Source: Gracilibacter sp. (lineage in GTDB: Bacteria; Bacillota; Desulfitobacteriia; Desulfitobacteriales; Syntrophobotulaceae). From it: a stretch of DNA of 40,984 nucleotides. Position numbers and translations under genes: made by a program. Each line of letters opens with the position of its first letter. Position 1 is the first letter of the stretch. Where the stretch lies: positions 1 to 40,984 of the forward strand of contig JAGXFZ010000126.1 in the NCBI GenBank assembly GCA_024637055.1. The letters run 5' to 3'. The notes beneath the pieces are model-generated. The model did not search any database and was not told the DNA's origin. It saw only the letters and a program-made list of their open reading frames with translations. Below are positions 6,350-14,908 of this stretch, one piece after another.

Positions 6350-9067
6350 ATGGTCAACATATTAAGGGACAATTTAGATGTTCTGGAAGATGTATCCAAA
6401 ATGATATCTGCAGAAACAGGCTGCAGTATTATTATTTGTGACCATGAGGGTGAAATAATTGAAGCTACTCAGAAAGAAAGAATCGGCAGAAGCCATGTAG
6501 GTGCCAAAATAATTATGTCTGGGTTAACGGAAGAGGCCGTTATCTCTCCCGTCCAAGAAGAATCCTTCGCTAGACTTGGCACGGATACCAGAGTTGGTTA
6601 CAATTATGTAATTATGATCCAGGACAAAAGAGTAGGAAGCTTAGGGATGGAAGGTGACCCTCAAGCTCTTAAACCAATTGTTCGTATAGCGGCCAAGACG
6701 ATCGGAATCTATATATCAGAATATTTGAAGGAAAAAGAAAAGAATATGATTATCCAAAAAATGGCCAGGATTGCTGAAGATATAACTGATCAGTCTATTC
6801 GTGATTTGGATTATCATATTTTTACAGAGGATATTTTACTTGCCTCAGGGGCTAAGTATGTTTTGTTTAACCTTTACAATTCTACTAAAGACTTGTCTAC
6901 AACGGTTGCTATTTCAGGAGAAGATGCTGAAATAGCAACCGTTGAAGGTAATAAAATTTTAGGATTCTCAATTTTGGGGTATCAGTGGAAGATTAGTGAT
7001 AAAGTTTTCAGTGAGCTAAGAAGAAAAAGGATGGTTATATTTCCAAGCTTAATAGATCTTCCAAGGGATATTATTTCCTCTGATAAGGCTGAAGAAATGC
7101 AACAAGCTTTTGGTTTGGGACAAGTATGCTTTGCTGAAATTTCTCATAAAGAAAACATTATCGGAACTTTAATTATCATTTTAGAAAAAGATAATAATTT
7201 AAGGAATGAAGCCTTAATTGAATTATATGCATCTCAGGTAGGACACCTTTTAAAAAGAGTAGAGGTAGAAGCTGCTCTCAAAAAGAGTGAGAGTAAATAC
7301 CGTGTTCTAGTGGAGAAAATTAATGATGTTATCTTCAATCTTGATAAACAAGGAATCATAAGATACGTAAGCCCAGCCATAAAAGATTTTTTGGGTTATA
7401 CACCTGAAGATATGATAGGGACAGCTTTTGTAAACTATATCCATCCGTATGACTTGGATAACATACAAAAGGCATTATATAGCAACTTTATGGGAAATGA
7501 TGAATCTACTGTTTTAAGTATTTTAAATAAAAAAGGCAAAGTTTGTCATGTTCGGACTTCTACAAGATTGATACAAGAGGATGTAGAAGAAATTGTCTTA
7601 GGAGTAATGACAGATGTTACGGAAGTTCAGCAGACGTTGAATATTCTAGATTCGTTCTGGAAACATAGCCCTAATCCTATTAGTATTCTAGATAGGACTG
7701 GTAAAGTATTGCGAATATCTAAATCAGGTGCAGATATCTTTGGTTCTTCGCCTGAAGTACTAGAAGGTTTAAATATTGCGGAAGTATTCCCACCCTCAGC
7801 CGTTGAAGAGGTGATGAGGAGATTGGAAATGGCTAGCAATATCAAGGAGCCACAAAGTTACACAGATAGCATCGATTTATACAATGCCAACCATCGATAT
7901 TATGAGAGTTGGGTTTTCCCTATAATGAATGAAGAAGAGGAAACCAATCTTGTAGGTATGGTTGCCTTAGATATTACTGATCGTAAAAAAACAGAAGAAA
8001 GATTGAATTATCTAAGCTTCCATGATCCTGTCACAGGACTGTTTAACCGTACATATTACGAACGAGAACTTCAGCGATTGGATTTAAGTGATGACTATCC
8101 GGTCTCTGTCTTATCCCTAGATGCTGATGGGCTGAAAATAATCAATGACACCCTTGGTCATAACATGGGAGATGAGCTGCTGAAGAATCTTGCTGATATA
8201 CTTATCCAATCTCTAAGGGATACTGATATTCTTGCCCGAGTTGGTGGGGATGAATTTATTGTTTTTCTACCTAAAACCGATACCGAAGCCGCTCAAAGGA
8301 TTGTTGATAGAATAAGAAAAAATATTAAGCAATATAACGAAGAAAACCTGGCTCTTCCCTTAAGTATATCAATGGGTTTGGAAACTGCCGAGATACAGGG
8401 AGGAAATCTGGAAGAAGTTTTGAAGAAAGCCGACGAAAATATGTATAACAATAAATTCTTCCAGAAAAAAAACAGTCAGAGCCAGATAATAACTTCTTTT
8501 ATGTCTTCCTTAGAGAAAAGAGATTATGTCTCTCAAGGCTATGCAGATAGACTGTTTAAGTTATTTGCCAAAGTATCCCAGGCCAGTAAACTACCTTCAG
8601 GAACACTTAAGGCTTTGGCCCTACTCGCTCAAGTACATGATCTTGGTAATATAACCATCCCTGATAGCATCTTCTCCAAGCCGGTAGCTCTTAATGAAGA
8701 GGAATGGAATGTGATAAGATTACATCCTGAGAGAGGTTCTCGGATAGCATCCATCTCCCCTAACTTGGCTGATATCACCGAACTCATAATGAAGCATCAT
8801 GAAAGATGGGATGGAAAGGGATATCCCCAAGGGCTAAAAGAACAAGATATTCCTATAGAGTGCCGAATCCTAGCAGTGGTAGACGCTTTCGATGCCATGG
8901 TCACTGAAAGACCCTATCGAAAACCCCTAAGCACATTAGAAGCTGTCAAGGAACTTAAAAAATGTGCGGGTACCCAGTTCGATCCAGAAATAGTTGAATT
9001 TTTTATAAACATCTTAATAGAAGAAGGATTGAACATGGATACGAATCAGCTAGAACTGTTCGCGTAG
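6350..9067 (+). CDS. Diacid-recognition/PAS/GGDEF/HD-GYP cyclic-di-GMP signalling protein
   Basis: A 905-residue soluble signalling protein. Order: CdaR-like sugar-diacid-recognition domain (about 1-130, with ISAETGCSIIICDHEGEIIE), a GAF-like section (about 140-310), two PAS domains (about 315-430 and 440-550), GGDEF (about 560-720), HD-GYP (about 720-885). The GGDEF motif is intact at 632-636 (RVGGDEF) with an inhibitory-site RDTD five residues upstream, so cyclic-di-GMP synthesis is plausible. The HD-GYP part keeps HD (763-764), HPERG, HHERWDGKGYP (from 816) and DAFDAM, but the usual HDxGK lysine is Asn (HDLGN) and the helix usually reading EGHADRL reads QGYADRL, losing a likely metal-binding His. 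Hydrolysis may be weakened. The start has no close ribosome site. Its 3' end overlaps the next, opposite gene by 18 bp. Confidence 0.88.
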   Translation: MVNILRDNLDVLEDVSKMISAETGCSIIICDHEGEIIEATQKERIGRSHVGAKIIMSGLTEEAVISPVQEESFARLGTDTRVGYNYVIMIQDKRVGSLGMEGDPQALKPIVRIAAKTIGIYISEYLKEKEKNMIIQKMARIAEDITDQSIRDLDYHIFTEDILLASGAKYVLFNLYNSTKDLSTTVAISGEDAEIATVEGNKILGFSILGYQWKISDKVFSELRRKRMVIFPSLIDLPRDIISSDKAEEMQQAFGLGQVCFAEISHKENIIGTLIIILEKDNNLRNEALIELYASQVGHLLKRVEVEAALKKSESKYRVLVEKINDVIFNLDKQGIIRYVSPAIKDFLGYTPEDMIGTAFVNYIHPYDLDNIQKALYSNFMGNDESTVLSILNKKGKVCHVRTSTRLIQEDVEEIVLGVMTDVTEVQQTLNILDSFWKHSPNPISILDRTGKVLRISKSGADIFGSSPEVLEGLNIAEVFPPSAVEEVMRRLEMASNIKEPQSYTDSIDLYNANHRYYESWVFPIMNEEEETNLVGMVALDITDRKKTEERLNYLSFHDPVTGLFNRTYYERELQRLDLSDDYPVSVLSLDADGLKIINDTLGHNMGDELLKNLADILIQSLRDTDILARVGGDEFIVFLPKTDTEAAQRIVDRIRKNIKQYNEENLALPLSISMGLETAEIQGGNLEEVLKKADENMYNNKFFQKKNSQSQIITSFMSSLEKRDYVSQGYADRLFKLFAKVSQASKLPSGTLKALALLAQVHDLGNITIPDSIFSKPVALNEEEWNVIRLHPERGSRIASISPNLADITELIMKHHERWDGKGYPQGLKEQDIPIECRILAVVDAFDAMVTERPYRKPLSTLEAVKELKKCAGTQFDPEIVEFFINILIEEGLNMDTNQLELFA
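6900..6944. repeat. Perfect 18-bp inverted repeat inside the GGDEF/HD-GYP gene
   Basis: Arms 6900-6917 and 6927-6944 are exact reverse complements (CAACGGTTGCTATTTCAG and its complement) separated by 9 bases. The segment encodes TTVAISGEDAEIATVEG in the GAF-like region. It is not followed by a T-run. A stem this long inside coding sequence is rare; it would form a stable hairpin in the mRNA. Confidence 0.85.
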
Positions 9068-9421
9068 AACTTGTTTGGTAGCGATAACATCTCGTTCTAA
9101 ACCCAGGACATTTTTTATAATCACTTGTCCAAGCGAGACAGGTGCCTCAAGTTTTATCTTTTTAATTTCGTCCATCACGTCAAATATTTTTTCCTTCGGA
9201 ATCGCCTCACTAAGTCTTACACTTACTAAAGGCATATTTCCTCCCACCACTTTAACGGATGTGGCGATATTTCTCTGTGGAGCAAATATTTCCTGCTGTA
9301 CATATTCCCCGCCACGTTGACATGTCGCCCCTTCAAGCTTACTAATATTGTTATTATCATCTAATTCGACACTTAGCTCACAGCCATTCGGACATAGTAC
9401 ACAAATAAATTCTTTAATCAT
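9050..9421 (-). CDS. DUF1667 cysteine-motif protein
   Basis: A 123-residue protein of the DUF1667 type. The N-terminus IKEFICVLCPNGCELSVELD has CxxCxxxC-like cysteines (C7, C10, C14) and a further CQRGGEY at about 34, together a plausible metal or Fe-S site. It is the last gene of a three-gene operon with the two FAD oxidoreductases upstream, starting inside the end of the middle gene (8-bp overlap, out of frame). The same trio occurs in Thermotoga and many Clostridia beside glycerol-3-phosphate dehydrogenase-like genes (family knowledge). A role as electron-transfer subunit is inferred. Confidence 0.82.
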   Translation of the reverse strand: MIKEFICVLCPNGCELSVELDDNNNISKLEGATCQRGGEYVQQEIFAPQRNIATSVKVVGGNMPLVSVRLSEAIPKEKIFDVMDEIKKIKLEAPVSLGQVIIKNVLGLERDVIATKQVLREQF

Positions 9422-10655
9422 GTCTCACAACTACCTTTATATATTCTGAAGAGATTAGCTCTTCTTTTTTTATGCGCATTTGAATCATCTCGGCAGGAAT
9501 GGCTTTTTTCATCTTCTTGGTCTTGATTACTTGGTCATTCTGCAGGACTTGAATCGCACAATTTTTCAAGGGACTCCTTACCCGCATAGATAAAGTGATA
9601 TCTTTTTGGCCACTAACTTTCTGTGGAACTGTGTAGCCTACTTGATCATCCGTCTCCACCCGGATAGAACATTGCGGAAAAGAACCTTCTTGGATATAAG
9701 CTAGGACAGCTTGAGCCAGATTCTCTGCCTCTATGGATACGAAATCTACTAAATCATGGACATGCAGCGCATTACCGGCAACAAAGATGCCATCGATATT
9801 GGTCTGGTAATTCTCATCCACGATTGGTCCTCGTGTACGGCTATCCAAATTCACCCCTGCCATCAGAGATAGCTCATTTTCCGGGATTAGCCCAACCGAT
9901 AATATCAATGTATCGCAGTCATAATCATTTTCGGTTCCAGGGATAGGTTTCAGTCTTTCATCAACCCTACTAACTGTAATTCCTTCCAGCCGCTCCTTAC
10001 CTCGAATATTGGTTACAGTATGACTTAAGAAGAGGGGAATGCTGTAATCATTCAAACATTGTTCTATGTTACGAGGTAGCCCACTGGCATAAGGCAGAAT
10101 CTCCAAGACAGCTAGGACTTGGGCACCTTCCAAGGTCATCCTTCTAGCCATTATGAGTCCGATATCACCGGACCCTAGGATCACCACTTTCTTACCGACC
10201 ATTATGTTTTTGAGATTAACATAGGTTTGAGCGACACCTGCTGTATAAATACCGGCTGGTCTCGTTCCTGGTATACTAATGGCTCCTCGCGTTCTTTCTC
10301 TGCAGCCCGTGGTCATGATGATAGCTTTCGCCTGGTATTCAAGAAGTCCCTCCTTGGTAACAGCTATGACGTGCTTGTTGCTATCTATTTCCAGCACTGT
10401 CGTATCTGTAAGATAATCAATATCCATTTTTCCCACTTGGTCCAAAAATCTAGCAGCGTATTCCGGACCGCTTAAAGCTTCTTTGAATCGGGTCAGACCG
10501 AAACCATCATGGATACACTGTCTGAGAATTCCACCAGGAAGTTTCTCTCTTTCCAGAATCAAGATATCAGTTACACCCAATTCTTTTAATCTGGCAGCAG
10601 CCGCTAGTCCGGCAGGGCCCCCTCCGATAATAATAACATCCTTTTTAATCGTCAT
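9414..10655 (-). CDS. NAD(P)/FAD-dependent oxidoreductase, GlpA-partner type
   Basis: A 413-residue pyridine-nucleotide-disulfide-type oxidoreductase. The FAD loop is IIGGGPAGLAAAARL (about 8-22) and the NAD(P) loop VVILGSGDIGLIMARR (about 163-178); LRQCIHDGFGLTRF holds the cysteine typical of this subfamily, and DGIFVAGNALHVHDLVD is the C-terminal FAD contact. It is the middle gene of the operon: its ATG overlaps the stop of the GlpA-like gene by one base (TAATG) and its end overlaps the DUF1667 start. It probably passes electrons between the GlpA-like dehydrogenase and a nucleotide or quinone acceptor. Substrate not determinable. Confidence 0.85.
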   Translation of the reverse strand: MTIKKDVIIIGGGPAGLAAAARLKELGVTDILILEREKLPGGILRQCIHDGFGLTRFKEALSGPEYAARFLDQVGKMDIDYLTDTTVLEIDSNKHVIAVTKEGLLEYQAKAIIMTTGCRERTRGAISIPGTRPAGIYTAGVAQTYVNLKNIMVGKKVVILGSGDIGLIMARRMTLEGAQVLAVLEILPYASGLPRNIEQCLNDYSIPLFLSHTVTNIRGKERLEGITVSRVDERLKPIPGTENDYDCDTLILSVGLIPENELSLMAGVNLDSRTRGPIVDENYQTNIDGIFVAGNALHVHDLVDFVSIEAENLAQAVLAYIQEGSFPQCSIRVETDDQVGYTVPQKVSGQKDITLSMRVRSPLKNCAIQVLQNDQVIKTKKMKKAIPAEMIQMRIKKEELISSEYIKVVVRHD

Positions 10656-12121
10656 TAGTCTCTAACCTTCCCTACAAACATATTTCCTCTCATACGAGCA
10701 TAAATGATTTCATCTTCTTTCTTACTCTTCTCTTGCATGAGAATTTCAGAAATTCTTGTTTCACAATAACCTGCTTGGCAGCGGCCCATCATAGCTCGTG
10801 TCCTGTTCTTAACGCCGATTACCGTATCGACTCCGAGGGGATTGCGAATTGCTTCCAAAATCTCTGCTTTAGTTATCGTTTCACATCTACAGATGATTTC
10901 CCCATAGTTAGGATCCTGTTGGATTAGTTCCTTCTTCTTTTCTAAGGTCTGATCGTTAAAACATAAGATTCCTTTTCTATATGGATCATAATCTTGTTTT
11001 TCTTTCAGCTCTTGTTTCTGAGCAACCATTTCTATCACTCTTTTGGCAATAGGGATGGCACTGGTCAATCCAGGTGATTCTATTCCGATTAAGTTAATGG
11101 CAAAAGGGACTTCTTCTCTTTCTTCAATCACGAAGTCAGCATAACCACCTACGTTTTTATCTGCGAGTTTTGGTCTGATTCCGGAGAAATTACGAATGAA
11201 GAATTCCTTTTTCAAATAGGGTAAAATTCTTCCACCGTCCTTAATCAACAGATCCATAATCTCTTGAGTGGAAGAATAATTATCTCTTTCTTCTATATAC
11301 TCTGTACTAGGTCCAATCAAAATATTGCCATCAATGGTAGGGGTTAGATGAATCCCAAGCCCGCCTAGCTTCAGGTTAGGCACAGGATAGGCAGGGATTT
11401 TTAGATATTGACCCGCTTTTTTATCCAGAACAAAATACTCACCACGGCAGGGATAAATAGTATAGTCATTAATCCCAAGCATGCGGGCAATTTTATCGGC
11501 ATTGAGTCCAGCACAGTTTATGACCCATTTGGTATCATAGGAACCTTGGGTTGTTTTTATCTCATAGTATTCCAAACACTTGATAGCGACTACTTCATTA
11601 TCGAAAAAGAAATCCACCCCGTTATGATGGGCATTCTCAGCCAGGGCGATTGTATATATAAAAGGATTAAGTATTCCTGTTGCTGGGGAATACATAGCAA
11701 GCTCACCACCAACATGAGGGGCCAATTCCTTAATCCGTTCTTTATCGATTATCTCCAGACCAGGGACACCATTTCGATCTCCTTGTTCTTTTAACCGAAT
11801 TAGCTTGTCTTTATCTTCCTCATCAAAACCTACAACAACTTTTCCAGTTCTGGCAAAGGGTATATCCAGTTCTTTGGCCACTTTGTCAAAGCCTAAACAT
11901 CCCGCTACACAGTATTTGGCCATCAGAGAGCCAGGTTCATTGTTAAATCCGGCATGCAATACTCCTGAATTTCTACCACTGGTTTCTGTACAGACATCCA
12001 GTTCTTTTTCTAGCACTGCGATTTTTAGATTATATCTGGCCATCTCCCGAGCGATAGCACTGCCGATTACCCCTGCACCAATAATGATAACATCATATGT
12101 ATATCTCGATTTCTTATCCAT
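10655..12121 (-). CDS. GlpA-like FAD-dependent dehydrogenase with C-terminal BFD [2Fe-2S] domain
   Basis: A 488-residue enzyme. The N-terminal DAO-type FAD domain starts IIGAGVIGSAIAREMARY (about 11-28), with SGRNSGVLHAGFNN typical of glycerol-3-phosphate and 2-hydroxyglutarate dehydrogenases. The C-terminal part (about 410-470) is a bacterioferritin-associated-ferredoxin-like module: ICRCETITKAEI and then GRCQAGYC give four Cys for one [2Fe-2S] cluster. First gene of the three-gene operon, behind GGAGGAG. The pathway is probably oxidation of glycerol 3-phosphate or a related 2-hydroxy acid; which one is not shown by the sequence. Confidence 0.85.
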   Translation of the reverse strand: MDKKSRYTYDVIIIGAGVIGSAIAREMARYNLKIAVLEKELDVCTETSGRNSGVLHAGFNNEPGSLMAKYCVAGCLGFDKVAKELDIPFARTGKVVVGFDEEDKDKLIRLKEQGDRNGVPGLEIIDKERIKELAPHVGGELAMYSPATGILNPFIYTIALAENAHHNGVDFFFDNEVVAIKCLEYYEIKTTQGSYDTKWVINCAGLNADKIARMLGINDYTIYPCRGEYFVLDKKAGQYLKIPAYPVPNLKLGGLGIHLTPTIDGNILIGPSTEYIEERDNYSSTQEIMDLLIKDGGRILPYLKKEFFIRNFSGIRPKLADKNVGGYADFVIEEREEVPFAINLIGIESPGLTSAIPIAKRVIEMVAQKQELKEKQDYDPYRKGILCFNDQTLEKKKELIQQDPNYGEIICRCETITKAEILEAIRNPLGVDTVIGVKNRTRAMMGRCQAGYCETRISEILMQEKSKKEDEIIYARMRGNMFVGKVRD

Positions 12122-12171
12122 TCTACTCCTCCGAAGGTATATAATTTATTTCACAAATTGTTATACCATTT

Positions 12172-12180
12172 ATTATAGCA
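12172..12180 (-). promoter_or_regulatory. Extended -10 promoter candidate for the GlpA-like operon
   Basis: The minus strand reads TGCTATAAT, an extended -10 element about 50 bp before the ATG. No strong -35 was found. The rest of the 231-bp gap (12122-12352) holds no gene. Confidence 0.38.
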
Positions 12181-12352
12181 AAAAGAGCTTAGGTTTGCAG
12201 AGGCATTTTTGTTTAACTTCCTCAGGTACCTTTTTTCAACCAACAACATAAACCATAGTACTAGGAAAAATATGGATATGGAGTGGTATGGTATATCTAG
12301 GTCATCTTCGCACATAAGTGGAGTTGATAAAAATACACAGAAATAAGTACTT

Positions 12353-13009
12353 CTACTTTTCTACCAATCCTTCTCGCCAGGCAAAGGTCGCAAGTTGTAC
12401 CCGGTTTTGCAAATGGAGTTTCTCCATAATATTACATAAGTGGTTTTTGACTGTATTTTCTGTAATAGCCAAGTTAACAGCGATTTCTTTGTTGGTTATA
12501 CCATGGGCAACTAAGCTTAAAACCTCAACTTCTCTTTCGGTTAGGTGATACTTTTGGAAGCTAATATCCTGGTGTTTTTTACAGATACTAGAAAACTCTT
12601 TTAATATCTTACTGGCAATAGATTTGGATAAGGCAGCTTCCCCACGTAGCAGTCCTCTTATTTCTTCTATTAAACTATCGGGATCCATGCTTTTTAATAA
12701 ATATCCCTGGGCACCATTTTTTATGGAATTGAAGAGGTTATCATCATCGTCAGCTATTGTAAGCATAACAACTGTACAGTGAGGTAGTTCTTTTTTGATT
12801 TGTTTAACGGCTTCTACGCCGTTTAGCTCAGGCATTTCAACATCCATTATTATAATATCCGGGTTAAGAGTTCTAGCCTTTTCCAAAGCCTCTCTACCAT
12901 TACCTGCTTCACCGACAATATCTAATTCATTTAAACAGTTCAATAAACTTGCAAACCCTTTACGAAATAATGCATGGTCATCTACCAAAAGTACTCTGGC
13001 TTTTTCCAT
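12353..13009 (-). CDS. NarL/FixJ-family response regulator
   Basis: A 218-residue two-component response regulator. Receiver domain about 4-120: acidic pocket DD (10-11), phosphoacceptor D56 (IIIMDVEMPELNG), and K106 region GYLLKSMD. LuxR-type helix-turn-helix about 150-215: LTEREVEVLSLVAHGITNKE and NLAITENTVKNHLCNIMEKL. It lies directly behind the histidine kinase gene (26-bp gap, AGGGGAGA ribosome site), forming a pair. The targets are unknown; the divergent sulfate-exporter gene and the dsr region behind it are the nearest candidates (inference). Confidence 0.93.
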   Translation of the reverse strand: MEKARVLLVDDHALFRKGFASLLNCLNELDIVGEAGNGREALEKARTLNPDIIIMDVEMPELNGVEAVKQIKKELPHCTVVMLTIADDDDNLFNSIKNGAQGYLLKSMDPDSLIEEIRGLLRGEAALSKSIASKILKEFSSICKKHQDISFQKYHLTEREVEVLSLVAHGITNKEIAVNLAITENTVKNHLCNIMEKLHLQNRVQLATFAWREGLVEK

Positions 13010-13035
13010 TGTATTCTCCCCTTACAATTTTTCTT

Positions 13036-14346
13036 TTATTTTGGTAATGAAATTATTACCGGGATTGTTATTTCCAATAACGTTCCACGAGGCTGGTTTG
13101 GAAGTATTTTTAGGCAGCCACCAATAATTTGGGCCCTTTCTTGCATAATTGCTAACCCAAAATGGTTTTTGTTTTCCATACTTATGGTATTAAAATCTAT
13201 ACCCCGACCATTATCAGCTATGGATATGGTCATTTTTTTATTATCTTTATTTATTACAACGGTTATTTTTGTTGCGAAGGCATGTTTCTTGATATTTGTT
13301 AAAGCTTCTTGAATTATCCGAATCAGTTGGACTTTAATCTCTGTTGACAGGATCAGAGCTTCAGAACAATGACAAATAAATTCAGTCTCAATATGATTTA
13401 AAGAACCAATATATTCTAGGTAATCTTCAATCCACACACGAAAACAACTTGTTTCTTTGCTAGGTGGTATTTTTAAGTCATAGATATTCTGCCTTACCTC
13501 ATCAACTGCCTCCTGAATAACTTGTCTGAGTTCAACCACATCATCAAGTAAATCATGACAACAATCAGACTTTTCTAGACTTCGCTGAATTTTATGAGCT
13601 TTGAGATTGGTATAGACCATAGTCTGGGCGAGTCCATCATGCATTTCCCGAGCCAAACGGTAACGTTCCTCTAAAGTAGCGTAATTTTGGATTGCCATTT
13701 CAAATTCTTTTCTTTCAGTTATATCGCGAAGGACTATTTTAACCTGAGGTTTTTCTTCTCCGACCAAGGGAATATACGAATAGCTTGCTCCGACCTTGAT
13801 TTTTTGTCCATTTTTCTTAACTATACACATTTCAACATTCGGTATAGATATTTTCTTTTCAAACGACGTTTTCCCCCAACATTCTCTGTGCCCACAGTCT
13901 ACATTCATACAACTGTCTGGATTGTCGGAATTCCAGCAGACTTCTTTGTTTTTAGAACACCCATTCATTTCATCACAAGTTAAGATATCAATTACTTCTT
14001 TCTTATCCCATCCTGTTAATTTTTCGGCAGCAGGGTTTATATCAAGAATCTTACAATTTTCATCGATAACAACAATGCCATCAGAAGTATGATTAAAGAT
14101 TGTTTTTAATCTTTGTTGCTCCCAAAATAAAGTATTATGGATAGATCTAATTTTCTTGAACAACCACATTGAAAAAAGCATACCAAAAAAGGCGACGGCA
14201 GCCATTAACAAAATACTATTGGTCATGGCACTAAAATGATCTTCCAGAAAACAATACCGGATAACTTCATACATACCTACACCTAATGCAGGTAGTACCA
14301 GAGTTAACCATCTAATATTTACATAATAATCATCGTCGTTACGCAT
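13036..14346 (-). CDS. NarX/DegS-type sensor histidine kinase with cysteine-rich PAS domain
   Basis: A 436-residue membrane-bound sensor. Two membrane spans (about 12-30 and 42-63) with a short outer loop, a PAS domain (about 75-215), HisKA_3 dimer domain with phosphoacceptor H236 (REMHDGLAQTMVYTNL), and a HATPase domain (about 330-430; N-box EALTNIKKHA, ADNGRGID, GLAIMQERA). The PAS loop between 124 and 156 carries six cysteines (C124, C130, C137, C146, C151, C156), with C174 nearby; such loops in PAS kinases can bind Fe-S or metal, as NreB does with four Cys, though the spacing here differs. AGGAGA lies before the ATG. Paired with the downstream response regulator. Signal unknown; redox or sulfur species are inferred. 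Confidence 0.92.
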   Translation of the reverse strand: MRNDDDYYVNIRWLTLVLPALGVGMYEVIRYCFLEDHFSAMTNSILLMAAVAFFGMLFSMWLFKKIRSIHNTLFWEQQRLKTIFNHTSDGIVVIDENCKILDINPAAEKLTGWDKKEVIDILTCDEMNGCSKNKEVCWNSDNPDSCMNVDCGHRECWGKTSFEKKISIPNVEMCIVKKNGQKIKVGASYSYIPLVGEEKPQVKIVLRDITERKEFEMAIQNYATLEERYRLAREMHDGLAQTMVYTNLKAHKIQRSLEKSDCCHDLLDDVVELRQVIQEAVDEVRQNIYDLKIPPSKETSCFRVWIEDYLEYIGSLNHIETEFICHCSEALILSTEIKVQLIRIIQEALTNIKKHAFATKITVVINKDNKKMTISIADNGRGIDFNTISMENKNHFGLAIMQERAQIIGGCLKILPNQPRGTLLEITIPVIISLPK

Positions 14347-14908
14347 AACTTATTCTCCTAATATATCAATATTATACAAGAGGCCTATGTTGTTGACCTT
14401 TGTACCTTTTTGTACTATGCTTTACTATAGTCATTTAGTACTATTCTTCACAATTTATAAAAAACCTTCTCTATATAACCTACTTTTCAAGATAAAACAT
14501 TTTTATGCTCAAACTCATTTATATTTATACCAAAAAGTTAAAGTTCTTTATACCAAAATAAAAACTAGAAAAAAAAGATTAGAAAAGCCTTAGATAAGCT
14601 GAATTTAATAATACTGTTTAGGATACAAATCTTCGGCGGTATTTTACTAATCAATACAAAAAGATGTTTTTCGACGCAATTAAAATAAGAGATCTAAACA
14701 TAGCCCGAAAGAAGGATATATTTAATACTTTTCAAATTCTATAATTATTACTGTGATGGTTTTGGAATATTAACTTTCTATGTGAGCCAATGCACAAAGT
14801 ATTAATGGTTGATTCCATTTAATTGGAGGTGATTTGACAAGTTAATGGTGTTCAAACCTACTTAACCAAGGACTTTTAATTTTTTAAGAAAAAAAGGAGG
14901 CATTTAGG
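14347..14908. other. 562-bp divergent regulatory region
   Basis: Very AT-rich region between the sensor kinase gene (minus) and the YeiH-type gene (plus). Near the kinase start are three direct copies of TACTAT (14413, 14423, 14439), spaced 10 and 16 bp, a possible regulator-binding cluster. Before the transporter gene there is a TTGACA at 14834-14839 with only a weak -10 (TACTTA) 19 bp on, and a GGAGGTGAT-TTG mini-frame of three codons ending TAA. A 68-codon plus-strand frame at 14387-14593 is low-complexity Lys/Tyr/Phe without a ribosome site and is not called. Confidence 0.45.

Noticed and set aside
8203-8258. GGDEF domain being degenerate like the HD-GYP part
   Set aside because: GGDEF and the upstream RxxD site are both intact.
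14413-14444. Perfect NarL heptamer sites (TACYNMT)
   Set aside because: The repeats read TACTAT with a T at the sixth position, so they do not meet the consensus; kept only as a repeat observation.
14387-14593. 68-codon plus-strand frame in the kinase/exporter gap
   Set aside because: Lys/Tyr/Phe low-complexity product, no ribosome site, lies in AT-rich promoter DNA.
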